From NCBI RefSeq assembly GCF_040361255.1, contig NZ_APNG01000012.1, positions 87,481 through 151,480 of the forward strand: a stretch of DNA of 64,000 nucleotides. The letters run 5' to 3'. A model generated the notes under the pieces. The model was not told the DNA's origin, made no database searches, and saw only the letters and a list, made by a program, of their open reading frames with translations. Position 1 is the first letter of the stretch; every line of letters starts with the position of its first letter. This stretch comes from Salinisphaera sp040361255. GTDB taxonomy: Bacteria > Pseudomonadota > Gammaproteobacteria > Nevskiales > Salinisphaeraceae. This document shows, piece after piece, positions 8,824 to 17,154 of this stretch. A program made the position numbers and the translations under genes.

Positions 8824-9690
8824 ATGGCTGATCTGAGTAACAAGACGCTTTTCATTTCCGGTGCCTCGCGCGGCATCGGCCTGGCCATCGCGCTTCGCGC
8901 CGCTCGCGACGGGGCCAATGTGGCCATCGCGGCCAAGACCGATACGCCGCACCCAAAGTTGCCGGGCACGATCTACACCGCGGCCGAACAAATCGAGGCG
9001 GCGGGCGGCAAGGCATTGCCGATCGTCTGCGATATCCGCGAAGAGGACCAGGTCGAGGCGGCGGTCGAGCAGACTGCCGAGCGTTTCGGCGGTATCGATA
9101 TCTGCGTGAATAATGCCAGCGCCATTTCGTTGACCGGCACGCTGGAAACGCCGATGAAGCGCTACGATCTGATGAACCAGATCAACGCCCGCGGCAGCTA
9201 TCTGGTCAGCCAGAAGTGTATTCCGCATCTCAAGAAGGCCGAGAATCCGCATGTGCTCATGCTCTCGCCGCCGCTCGACATGAAGCCGAAATGGTTCGGC
9301 CCGCATGTGGCCTATTCGATCGCGAAATACGGCATGAGCCTGTGCGTGCTGGGCATGGCCGAGGAATTCGCCGAAGACGGCATCGCCTTCAATGCGCTGT
9401 GGCCGCGTACGGGTATTGCCACCGCAGCGATTGATCTGATCGGGGGCAAGGAAATGCAGTCGCATTGCCGCACCCCCGAGATCATGGCCGACGCCGCGCA
9501 TATCATCCTGACCAAGAACAGCCGCGACTTCACCGGCCGCTTCTGCATGGACGATGTGCTGCTGCACGAAAACGGCGTCAACGACTTCGAGCAATACGCG
9601 GTCGATCCGAGCAAGGAACTCTGGCCCGACTTTTTCGTGCCGGACGACGTACCGCCGCCGCCCGGCTCGATGGGCAATCGCACCGACTGA
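8824..9690 (+). CDS. SDR oxidoreductase, HSDL2-like
   Basis: A 288-residue SDR. The start is set by an AGAAGGA ribosome site 8 bp before the ATG. It has TLFISGASRGIGLAIALRAA (cofactor site), INARGSYLVSQ, a Ser in MLSPPLDM and YSIAKYGM (Y-x3-K). The KTDTPHPKLPGTI segment after the second strand is typical of hydroxysteroid-dehydrogenase-like protein 2 homologues. Substrate is unknown. It is probably co-transcribed with the upstream SDR. Confidence 0.85.
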   Translation: MADLSNKTLFISGASRGIGLAIALRAARDGANVAIAAKTDTPHPKLPGTIYTAAEQIEAAGGKALPIVCDIREEDQVEAAVEQTAERFGGIDICVNNASAISLTGTLETPMKRYDLMNQINARGSYLVSQKCIPHLKKAENPHVLMLSPPLDMKPKWFGPHVAYSIAKYGMSLCVLGMAEEFAEDGIAFNALWPRTGIATAAIDLIGGKEMQSHCRTPEIMADAAHIILTKNSRDFTGRFCMDDVLLHENGVNDFEQYAVDPSKELWPDFFVPDDVPPPPGSMGNRTD

Positions 9691-9705
9691 AGCCGGTGCG
9701 CTGGC

Positions 9706-9727
9706 GGCCCCGGCATGCGCCGGGGCC
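9706..9727. terminator. GC-rich hairpin between convergent genes
   Basis: A perfect 9-bp stem, GGCCCCGGC / GCCGGGGCC, with an ATGC loop lies in the 44-bp gap between the SDR and the outer-membrane barrel gene. No long T-run follows on either side, so a bidirectional terminator is likely but not proven. Confidence 0.55.
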
Positions 9728-9734
9728 GTAGCCC

Positions 9735-11105
9735 TTAGAAATTCACGATCGCGATCACCTGCGAATAAACGTTGGTGTCGTCATCGCCAATCTGCGTGCC
9801 GCCTTCAGCCGCCGAGTTGTCCGGCGTGTAGAAGCCGACCAACGGGCTGATCACGAGATGCTCGTTGACGATCCACTGCGCATAGAGATCGACTTCGTTG
9901 CCGTCGAGAAAGCCGTCGCCGGCATTGTCGAACTGGAAGAACAGCGCGCCCAGTTCGACCGTTTCCGAGGGCGCCAGGGCCAGCCCCACATGGTGGACGT
10001 CGGTATCGCTGTTGAACGGCCCGGCATAGTTGGCCGCCACTTCCCCCTGGAACCAGGTGCCATAACCCCGGTTGAACCCGAAGAATAGCGGGTCGAAGCC
10101 GCCCGAAAAGCTGGAAAAACGGTAGGTCAGTTTGGGCGACCAGGGCATGTCGGCAAACGTCCAGCCGGCTTCGCCGTACCAGGCGTGATCGTCGCCACCG
10201 CCGGCGTAGTCGTCGCCATTGTCCTGATCGACATACTCGGTCGAGACGAACAGGTTTTCCACGCCCAGACTGCCGTTGGCGCGAAACGCCAGTGTTTTCT
10301 GGCCGTCACGATGTTGATAGCCCAGGAATTCGGCCGATTCCTCGTCGACGTCCAGACCTTTGAGATAAGTCACGCCGACGGTGCCGTAGGTGGCGTCCCG
10401 GTATTCGAGATTGGCACCCGCCAGTTCCATTTCGGCCTGGGCCTTGTTGTCCGAATGCAGCCAGAAACCGTCCAGATGAAACCCGCTGTCGCCGCCCAGG
10501 CGCAGAATGGCGGTCTTGTCGAAGGCCTTACGGGCCGCAAGCCAGTACGCGCCGCCGCGACTGAGCCCGTTCGGGGCGATACCGGCATCGGCGAGCGGCT
10601 GGAAGCCTTCGCCGAAGTTCAGCGAATCGCCATTGATGAGAAAACCGTCGCCGATCGTGAAACTCTGGCGCCCGAACGACAGGTCGATACCGTCTTCGCC
10701 CAGCCAGGGCACGAGATCGCCCGACACCCAGCCGATATAGGCGTCCTCGACCTGGGTGTCTTCTTCCTTGCCGGTCGAAAAACCACCGGCATCGCCATCG
10801 CCACGGGTGGCGGAACTCAACAGGTTGAACGCGCCGTAGACGCTGCCCGCGCCGTCGAGGCCGGTGGCTGCGCTCAAGCCGTATTTGGCATAGCCTTCCT
10901 GCCAGGTCGGGCTGTCGTCTTCGGTACGCAGCACCTGCGCATAGGACTTCGAGCTGTTGAATACACCGACCGCGGCTTCGAAATCGAAGTCGATCACGGT
11001 GTCGCCGTTATCGTAGAGCGTATGGGCGCCGGCCTGACTCGATGCCAGAGCCGCGGTGGCGGCCAGTGCAATAGCCACCGCGCGCCGGCTGTTGGTTGTG
11101 TTCAT
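9735..11105 (-). CDS. Outer-membrane beta-barrel (alginate-export/porin-like)
   Basis: A 456-residue exported protein with signal peptide (cleavage near SQAGA-HT, about residue 27) and a C-terminal aromatic residue (IVNF), typical of outer-membrane barrels. The body is rich in alternating beta-strand patterns and acidic loops, including DLSFGRQSFTIGDGFLINGD, which resembles alginate-export/AlgE-type channels. A GGGGG ribosome site precedes the ATG. It is 110 bp downstream of the amine-dehydrogenase operon on the same strand, so it could be the outer-membrane entry channel for its substrate. That is only positional inference. Confidence 0.7.
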   Translation of the reverse strand: MNTTNSRRAVAIALAATAALASSQAGAHTLYDNGDTVIDFDFEAAVGVFNSSKSYAQVLRTEDDSPTWQEGYAKYGLSAATGLDGAGSVYGAFNLLSSATRGDGDAGGFSTGKEEDTQVEDAYIGWVSGDLVPWLGEDGIDLSFGRQSFTIGDGFLINGDSLNFGEGFQPLADAGIAPNGLSRGGAYWLAARKAFDKTAILRLGGDSGFHLDGFWLHSDNKAQAEMELAGANLEYRDATYGTVGVTYLKGLDVDEESAEFLGYQHRDGQKTLAFRANGSLGVENLFVSTEYVDQDNGDDYAGGGDDHAWYGEAGWTFADMPWSPKLTYRFSSFSGGFDPLFFGFNRGYGTWFQGEVAANYAGPFNSDTDVHHVGLALAPSETVELGALFFQFDNAGDGFLDGNEVDLYAQWIVNEHLVISPLVGFYTPDNSAAEGGTQIGDDDTNVYSQVIAIVNF

Positions 11106-11215
11106 GAATCCCCCTTGGCTTGTGGGCGCAGTGCGCCCGGTTTATGACGATTCCGATATTGATGGACGTGCGGGCAACGACGGCCGTTGGCGAGCTGCAT
11201 GATCGACTCGCTCGA

Positions 11216-11740
11216 CTACGGCCGATCCCCCAGCCCGTCGCGAATGGCAATGCGCTTGGCGCGCATGCGCTCGAGCAACACGTTGCGCCTGACATCGATA
11301 CGCTCGAGCGGCTCGGCCCGCAAAGTGGCGACCTCCGAGGCGGTATACGGCACGAAGTCGACGGGCGTGCTGTCACCGGCGATATCGCTGGTGAGCATCC
11401 AGTTGAGCAAGTCCGCCAGCTGGGCGTCGGTGAAACTCGACAGCGACACGCCGGGCACCTGCACCAGAAACGCACGCCCGCCTTCCACGTCGAGAAAATG
11501 ACCAACGAAATCCTTCATCCGCGGCACATCGTTGGCGCGTGAGCCCTCGCCGTCGACGTGGTGACAGCCCGAGCATTCGAGCTGATAGTTCACCTGCGGG
11601 CGATAGCCGGCTTCGCGCGGCGTGAGCGCCGGCACCTCGTTGCCGGGGGCCGGCCGATTGTCCGGCCCCGGCAGACTCTGTGCCGTGGCGGTTGCCCCCA
11701 GCAGACACAACGCCGCCGCGACAAGCGCACGCGTACCCAT
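11216..11740 (-). CDS. Periplasmic c-type cytochrome of the aromatic amine dehydrogenase operon
   Basis: A 174-residue protein with a signal peptide and one heme site, CSGCH (residues 56-60), plus candidate Met ligands. The ATG at 11740 lies 4 bp after the aauA stop and is preferred over a frame extension inside aauA. In known aau clusters a cytochrome c gene follows aauA, so it is the likely electron acceptor or relay (directly or through a copper protein not seen here). The role is inferred from position. Confidence 0.8.
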   Translation of the reverse strand: MGTRALVAAALCLLGATATAQSLPGPDNRPAPGNEVPALTPREAGYRPQVNYQLECSGCHHVDGEGSRANDVPRMKDFVGHFLDVEGGRAFLVQVPGVSLSSFTDAQLADLLNWMLTSDIAGDSTPVDFVPYTASEVATLRAEPLERIDVRRNVLLERMRAKRIAIRDGLGDRP

Positions 11741-11744
11741 CGTG

Positions 11745-12269
11745 CTAGCTGGCCACATCCCGAATGGTCGCAATCGTGCAGTTGTAGGTCAGATGCTCGG
11801 CGCCCAGACACCAGTTGATGTCGTTGTTGTTGAAGGGGCGATAGAGCGGCTGCTCGCTGTCGTTGCGGTTACAGGCACACTGGCCGCAGGCCTGCTTACC
11901 GCAGCAATCGTTATAGGCGATGATGTAATCGCGCCCGTCGGCGGGGTTGTGGCAGGTGCCTACCCAGGTGACTTCCGATACATCCGTGCCGGGCGGGCAG
12001 GCATTGATGGTGCCGCCGCAACAGGTACACAGAAAGCCATCGATCGAGCAATAGCGCCAGTAGTCACAGCTTTGCGGATCGCCGGGGTCACCAGGCGTGC
12101 CCGGTTCGGCCGCATGCGCGTTACCGGCGCTGCGATCCACCGGCAGGATCAACGGCAGCGCGCTGCCGACCACCACCCAGGAGCCGAAACGCACCAGGGC
12201 GTTGCGGCGCGAAGTCGAATACGCGAGCTGACGGGTCGAGCGTTCGAAGAAACGATCTAGAAATTTCAT
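11745..12269 (-). CDS. aauA: Aromatic amine dehydrogenase, small (TTQ) subunit precursor
   Basis: A 174-residue precursor. The Cys-rich mature domain aligns by eye with the AADH/MADH beta subunit: CDYWRYCSIDGFLCTCCGG, CPPG, WVGTCHNPADGRDY, YNDCCGKQACGQCAC and NDINWC. Trp71 and Trp153 should form the tryptophan tryptophylquinone cofactor and Asp121 is the expected catalytic base. Fourteen cysteines, including the extra pair at C84 and in CGKQACGQC, favour aromatic amine over methylamine dehydrogenase (12). The N-terminus has a twin-arginine-like SRRNALVRFG segment and a hydrophobic stretch, so folded export is likely. It oxidises primary arylalkylamines to aldehydes. Confidence 0.9.
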   Translation of the reverse strand: MKFLDRFFERSTRQLAYSTSRRNALVRFGSWVVVGSALPLILPVDRSAGNAHAAEPGTPGDPGDPQSCDYWRYCSIDGFLCTCCGGTINACPPGTDVSEVTWVGTCHNPADGRDYIIAYNDCCGKQACGQCACNRNDSEQPLYRPFNNNDINWCLGAEHLTYNCTIATIRDVAS

Positions 12270-12284
12270 GGTGTCCCCCGGTGG

Positions 12285-12884
12285 TTAGTGCGCGGCCCGC
12301 TTGTGGCCCTGCATGTATTCCTGGAGCGAGCCCACGCCCATGGACTGGGCTTCGAACAGGCTTTCCAGATGTTCGCGGTTGTTGACCAGGCCCTTGGCGC
12401 GCAGTACGCCGTCGGCATCGATGAGCACCGCATAGGGCAGCTTGCCGATCTGGTAGGTCATGCCGATCTCCGGGCCGACCACATAGATGGCGTCCTCCAG
12501 GCCGTGCTCGGCGATCAGCGCCTGTTGCGAAGCGGCATCGCCGTCGCTGACATACACCACGTCCAGATCGCGCCGATAGCTGCGTGCCAGCGAACGCAGC
12601 GTCGGCAACAGCGATTTGCAGATCGGACAGGTCGGCGACATGAAAAACAGCAGCTGGCCCTTGTCGGCCTTGTAGCCGACATTCACCGGGCGCTCGTGGC
12701 GATCGGTGGCAGTGACCTGCGGCGCGGGGCTGTTCACGGCCACGCCCTTGTCGAGCATGAGCGCGCCGGCCGGTGCTATACGCGAGTGCAGCACGCCCAC
12801 CTGGCGCACCAGCGCCATCACCACGAACGCAAGCGCCACGACCACGATCCACAGCAGAATCTGGGACAACACAGCGACATCCAT
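12285..12884 (-). CDS. aauD: Amine dehydrogenase accessory protein MauD/AauD (thioredoxin-like)
   Basis: A 199-residue membrane-anchored thioredoxin-fold protein: one N-terminal helix (about 7-27), then a periplasmic domain with CPIC at 86-89 (FFMSPTCPICKSLLPTL). MauD homologues are needed for disulfide formation in the small subunit, which here has 14 cysteines. The start at 12884 follows the aauE stop by 2 bp. The long upstream frame extension is a shadow of aauE. Confidence 0.88.
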   Translation of the reverse strand: MDVAVLSQILLWIVVVALAFVVMALVRQVGVLHSRIAPAGALMLDKGVAVNSPAPQVTATDRHERPVNVGYKADKGQLLFFMSPTCPICKSLLPTLRSLARSYRRDLDVVYVSDGDAASQQALIAEHGLEDAIYVVGPEIGMTYQIGKLPYAVLIDADGVLRAKGLVNNREHLESLFEAQSMGVGSLQEYMQGHKRAAH

Positions 12885-12886
12885 GA

Positions 12887-13423
12887 CTATCTCCCGGAGA
12901 GCGACTTCAGGCGCGGCTGGTTGGTCAGCAGCCCTTCGGTCGCGGTGTAAAGGATGAGAACGGCCGCCACGCTGGCGCCGATCAGAAACAGGCCGAAGCC
13001 ATGCAGCACGGCGGTGGTGCTGGGCACGGCGGCGAGTACGGCCATTGCGATCAACACCGCATTGCGTACCAATAAGGCACCCGACAACGGACGCTCCAGA
13101 CCCGGCCCGCTGCAGCCGCAATCGATCTCGCGACGTCCGCGCCAGAGGTTGATCGCGATCGCGGCCGTATACAACGCCAGCAGCAGGGCCGCGCTGGCGG
13201 CGCCCCAGGCACGCAGGGCCGGCACCAGCAGCGCGACCGCAATCAACACTTCAAGCACCGGCAGCGCCCGGGCCGCCAGCGACACGGCATGACCGGAGAG
13301 CAATGCATAGTCCTCGATCTGGCGCGCAAAGCGATGCGGCGCACGCAACTTGTGGCTGGCGCCGGTCAGCAGGATGACCGCCAGCACCAGCGAACAGGCC
13401 ACGGCAACGATCGGATGAATCAT
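12887..13423 (-). CDS. aauE: Amine dehydrogenase accessory membrane protein MauE/AauE
   Basis: A 178-residue protein with four or five membrane helices of the MauE/DoxX-like type. It has the family segments LLTGASHKLRAPHRFARQIEDY near the N-terminus and IDCGCSG (about 100-106) in a loop, a possible redox pair working with AauD. MauE is required for maturation of the small subunit. Spacing is tight: 10 bp after aauB and 2 bp before aauD. Confidence 0.88.
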   Translation of the reverse strand: MIHPIVAVACSLVLAVILLTGASHKLRAPHRFARQIEDYALLSGHAVSLAARALPVLEVLIAVALLVPALRAWGAASAALLLALYTAAIAINLWRGRREIDCGCSGPGLERPLSGALLVRNAVLIAMAVLAAVPSTTAVLHGFGLFLIGASVAAVLILYTATEGLLTNQPRLKSLSGR

Positions 13424-13433
13424 CGCGGCCTCC

Positions 13434-14579
13434 TTAGTGGCTGCTGAGCACCAGCGCCGGTATCGCGCTGATGCCCTCTACCGTGTGCATGTATTCCATC
13501 TTTGACAGATCGAATACATCGAGCCCGCCGTCGATATTCACGCCCAGCAACAGCGGTTCGTCGTCTGAGGTCGCATTCAGGCTCCAGACATAGTTTTCGG
13601 TCTTGAGCTCGCCGACCTTTTCATGGCTGTCCAGATCGAAGGCCCAGATGGTGTCGCTGGGGTCTTCCCAGTTGCGATCGCCATGATCCTCGTGCACCAG
13701 TACATAGAGTTCGTTGCGCGCCGGCGAGATCGTCATCAGCTGCCAGCCGCCCACGCCCCAGCCCGCTTCACGCTGGGCATCGGTGAACAACGACCAGCGC
13801 TCACCCGCCACCGGCTTGTCGCCGGAGACGTCGATCGGCTGGATCACGCCGTCGAGCGTGGTGAAGTAGTACATATCGCCGTCACGGGCGGCGCGTTCGT
13901 TCATCGCGGTTTCGTTCGGGTCGAAGAACGGCGTGCGCACGCGCGAAACTTCGTGGCCGCTGTCGTCGAGCTTGACGCGCTGGAAGCTGCCGTCGCCACA
14001 CACCGAGCCGAAGGCGCGCTTGCCGATCGGGTAGTTGAGCACACAGCCGGCGATATCGATTTCGCTGGCTACACTCTGGTTTTCGGTATCGACCACCGTG
14101 ACCGAGGTCGACGGGGTGAAGTTGTAGATATAGACGAAGCGATCGTCGTTGCTCATGGTCAGCATGTTGCGTTCCATGAGGATATTGGCGCGCTTTTTGG
14201 GAATCTCGACTTCCCAGACCGGCTCCAGCGTTTGTGTATCCCAGGCGGTAAGCACGTCGGTACGTTCACCGCGCACCCCGCGCGACCAGAAGGTATCGGC
14301 CGAATACAGGCGGGTATCGTCATGCGAGAGCACCGACGGCGCGAGATAGCCGGTCGGGATCATGCCCAGCATTTTCTTTTGTTCCGGATCGACCACGACC
14401 ACCTTGCCGGTGGTGGCATTATCGAACTGGGTATCGATGATGTAGGCACGATGCGGGCCCGGCTTGTCGAGCGTGACGGTACCGATTTCATCGGGCGGTA
14501 ACTGCGCCATGGCGCCGGCACTCCAGACCAGCGCGGCGAGCGCGGCAATACCGCCGGCACGCAACAGTCGTTTGTTCAT
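13434..14579 (-). CDS. aauB: Aromatic amine dehydrogenase, large subunit precursor
   Basis: A 381-residue precursor with signal peptide (MNKRLLRAGG to AMAQ, about 26 residues) and a seven-bladed propeller. Blocks similar to AADH/MADH heavy subunits include TFWSRGVRGERTDVLTAWD, STSVTVVDTENQS, GSVCGDGSFQRVKL, WGVGGWQLMTISPARNELYVL and LGVNIDGGLDVFDLSKME. The heavy subunit frames the active-site channel of the periplasmic heterotetramer. The ATG at 14579 has a GAGGAA ribosome site 5 bp upstream. It is the first gene of the operon order B-E-D-A-cytochrome, the published aau order. Confidence 0.88.
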   Translation of the reverse strand: MNKRLLRAGGIAALAALVWSAGAMAQLPPDEIGTVTLDKPGPHRAYIIDTQFDNATTGKVVVVDPEQKKMLGMIPTGYLAPSVLSHDDTRLYSADTFWSRGVRGERTDVLTAWDTQTLEPVWEVEIPKKRANILMERNMLTMSNDDRFVYIYNFTPSTSVTVVDTENQSVASEIDIAGCVLNYPIGKRAFGSVCGDGSFQRVKLDDSGHEVSRVRTPFFDPNETAMNERAARDGDMYYFTTLDGVIQPIDVSGDKPVAGERWSLFTDAQREAGWGVGGWQLMTISPARNELYVLVHEDHGDRNWEDPSDTIWAFDLDSHEKVGELKTENYVWSLNATSDDEPLLLGVNIDGGLDVFDLSKMEYMHTVEGISAIPALVLSSH

Positions 14580-14742
14580 AGTCGTTCCTCGCTTGAGCTG
14601 TTCGATACGAGCGGCACGGCCGGCCCACGGCCGCGTCGACCGCAAATTCAGTGCAGCTGCGCTGGTGCGCCCGACTGCCCCCTCGCCTGTACCAGCGGTA
14701 TCTCAAGACTGCGCCGCTGACGCCCCGGGCGCATGTCGGTTG

Positions 14743-14769
14743 GTGCAATTCGGCTTGTCGTGACGTGCA
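14743..14769. promoter_or_regulatory. 27-bp candidate AraC-type operator upstream of aauB
   Basis: GTGCA-N2-TCGGCTTGTCG-N4-GTGCA, about 160-190 bp upstream of the aauB start. The same element occurs at 18734-18760 (21 of 27 bases identical). The two GTGCA repeats are 22 bp apart, about two helical turns, as expected for AraC-family direct repeats. The rest of the 316-bp gap 14580-14895 shows no clear sigma-70 promoter. Confidence 0.55.
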
Positions 14770-14895
14770 TCAAGGTTTGTTCGCCGAAACTATGCACAAA
14801 CGCGTTTGGCGCCCCCGCCCCCCGGTCGGATCGGGCACGCACGGCAAAGCACCGGGCCATCGGCGCACCAGTGACCGATGACCCGGGTGCACGGC

Positions 14896-17013
14896 TTATC
14901 GTGGCGCGGCGTCGTCTTCCGCCTCGGCGGCCAGATCGTGCTGGCGCTTGATCAGATAGGCATGGATCGTTTCGATTTGCTGTTGCGACAAGCGATCGGC
15001 GAACGATGGCATGCCCTGCTTGATACGGGTGCCACCGGCGACGATGCGCAGAAAATCGTCGTGCGTGGCGGCCGACATATTGCGCAGATTGGGCACGACC
15101 CCGCCGCTATAGGCGCTAAAGCCATGACACACGCCGCAATGGACATTGAACAGGTCCCGCCCCTGGGCAATCGTATCCGCATCGGCCTCGTTGGCCGGTA
15201 TATCGGCCTCAATGGCCTGCACGCGCTTGGGCTCGTCGGGCAGGCGCGCCTTGCCGCCGAGCTTGTAGGTCAGCACCCGCGCCCGCGGCTCAACCTGCGT
15301 GTTCGCCGCCAGCCCGCCGAAGGCGGTCGGAAAAACACCGCCCCAACCGGCCATGAAGGTCACGTACTGCTCGCCATCAACCCTGTAGGTCACCGGACCG
15401 GCCATCACGCCGGTATTCGCGGGCGATCGCCAGAGTAGCTCGCCGTCATCGGCGGCGTAGGCCCGTACTTCGCCATTGGCGGTGCCCTGAAATACCAGCC
15501 CGCCGGCCGTCGACAAGGTGCCGCCGTTCCAGATGGTCGGATAATCATGGCTCCAGACCTCGCGCTGGGCGACCGGGTCCCAGGCCAGCAGCTTGCCGCG
15601 ATACATATTCACGATCTCAGCACGGGCCTTGGCATCTTCGGGCAAGGCCACCGGCTGTGTACCCAGCTGCAGGGTGCCGCGGCCCTGCCAGGTCGCCTCG
15701 TTGTCGGGTTCGAGCAACGCCGGCGCAATCTGGGCCGGGATATAGGCCAGCCCGGTTTGCGGGTTGTACGACATGGGCATCCAGTTATGCCCGCCCAGTG
15801 GGCCGGGCATCATCAGCTTCGGCCCCTTCGTCCAGTCGGCCTTTTCCATGTCGACCACGGGGCGGCCGGTCTTCAGGTCGATACGCTTGGCCCAATTCAC
15901 CGGCACGTATGTCTCGGCCGAAATGAGTTCGCCGTTGGTCCGGTCGATCACGTAATAGAAACCGTTCTTGGGTGCCTGCATGAGCACCGGGCGTGTCTTG
16001 CCGTCGATTTCAAGATCGGCGAGCGTGATCGTCTGCGTCGAGGTAAAATCCCACTGGTCGCCCGGCGTCTGCTGATAGTGCCAGACGTATTCGCCGGTCT
16101 CGGGGCGAATCGCGACGATGGAAGCCACGAACAGGTTATCGCCCTTCCCTTCGCTGCGCGCCTGGCGGTTCCAGAGGCTGGCGTTGCCGACCCCGATATA
16201 GAGCAGATCCAGCTTCGGGTCGTAGGCCATCGAGTCCCACACGGTCCCGCCGCCGCCCTGTTTCCAGTACTTGTCACCAAACCAGGTCTTGCGCGCCATT
16301 GCCATGGCCTTGCTTTCGGCCGGCTTGGACGGATCACCCGGCACGGTGAAAAAGCGCCAGGCCTGTTTGCCGGTGTCGGCGTCGTAGGCAGTGATATAGC
16401 CACGCACGCCCATTTCTGCGCCGCCGTTGCCGATGATCACCCGGCCTTTGACCACGCGCGGCGCACCGGTGATGGTCTGGCTGCGGTCGGTGTCGATGAG
16501 CGTGTTCACGCTCCAGACTTCGTCACCGCTATCGGCATCGAGCGCGATCAACCGGCCATCGAAGGCGCCGACGAACACCTTGCCCTCGTAGACCGCGACA
16601 CCACGGTTGACCGGCCCGCAGCAGCCGTCGCGGGCCGCTGTTTTCGCGACCTCGGGGTCGTATTCCCACAACAGCTCGCCGGTTTTGGCGTCGAAGGCAT
16701 AAACGATGCTGAACGCGCTGGTGGTATACATGACGCCGTCGACGACGATCGGCGTGGCTTCCACGCCGCGATCGATATCCAGCCGGACCGACCACGCCAG
16801 CCCTAAGTCGGCCACGTTGTCCTGATCGATCTGGTCGAGTCGGCTGAAGCGCTGCTCCTGGTAGGTACCGCCGTGGGTCATCCAGTTGCCGGGCTCGTCG
16901 GCTGCATTATTCAGCCGGGCCGTATCCACCGGCGCCGCACCGGCCACCCCGGCCCCGACAAACACGCACAACGCGCCACACAGGCGCGCCGCCGCGCCTA
17001 TCCGATTCTTCAT
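14896..17013 (-). CDS. PQQ-dependent quinohemoprotein alcohol dehydrogenase
   Basis: A 705-residue precursor of a type II quinohemoprotein. It has a signal peptide (about 26 residues) and an eight-bladed PQQ propeller with Cys131-Cys132 (RDGCCGPVNRG), the vicinal disulfide that contacts PQQ. PGDQWDFTSTQ carries the candidate catalytic Asp, and blade motifs such as GDEVWSV and GELLWRSP repeat. The C-terminal domain has a single heme site CGVCH (626-630). It oxidises primary alcohols, and sometimes aldehydes, in the periplasm. No PQQ synthesis genes are in the window. It lies between aau and the aldehyde dehydrogenase, so arylethanols are plausible substrates. Confidence 0.9.
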   Translation of the reverse strand: MKNRIGAAARLCGALCVFVGAGVAGAAPVDTARLNNAADEPGNWMTHGGTYQEQRFSRLDQIDQDNVADLGLAWSVRLDIDRGVEATPIVVDGVMYTTSAFSIVYAFDAKTGELLWEYDPEVAKTAARDGCCGPVNRGVAVYEGKVFVGAFDGRLIALDADSGDEVWSVNTLIDTDRSQTITGAPRVVKGRVIIGNGGAEMGVRGYITAYDADTGKQAWRFFTVPGDPSKPAESKAMAMARKTWFGDKYWKQGGGGTVWDSMAYDPKLDLLYIGVGNASLWNRQARSEGKGDNLFVASIVAIRPETGEYVWHYQQTPGDQWDFTSTQTITLADLEIDGKTRPVLMQAPKNGFYYVIDRTNGELISAETYVPVNWAKRIDLKTGRPVVDMEKADWTKGPKLMMPGPLGGHNWMPMSYNPQTGLAYIPAQIAPALLEPDNEATWQGRGTLQLGTQPVALPEDAKARAEIVNMYRGKLLAWDPVAQREVWSHDYPTIWNGGTLSTAGGLVFQGTANGEVRAYAADDGELLWRSPANTGVMAGPVTYRVDGEQYVTFMAGWGGVFPTAFGGLAANTQVEPRARVLTYKLGGKARLPDEPKRVQAIEADIPANEADADTIAQGRDLFNVHCGVCHGFSAYSGGVVPNLRNMSAATHDDFLRIVAGGTRIKQGMPSFADRLSQQQIETIHAYLIKRQHDLAAEAEDDAAPR

Positions 17014-17154
17014 CGCCCTCTCCTCGTCTTATCGCACGTCGGCCATTGGCGACGACGGCTTGTTTTTGATTTTTTATAGCCGGCGCACAGCATCGGCGCC
17101 GGGTTCGATACGTGCCGGCTGCTGGCCGAGCCAGACAACCGGCACGTCCTGCGG

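Noticed and set aside
13434..14579. Methylamine rather than aromatic amine dehydrogenase
   Set aside because: The small subunit has 14 cysteines with the AADH-specific extra pair, and the gene order B-E-D-A-cytochrome matches aau, without mauF, C, G, L, M or N.
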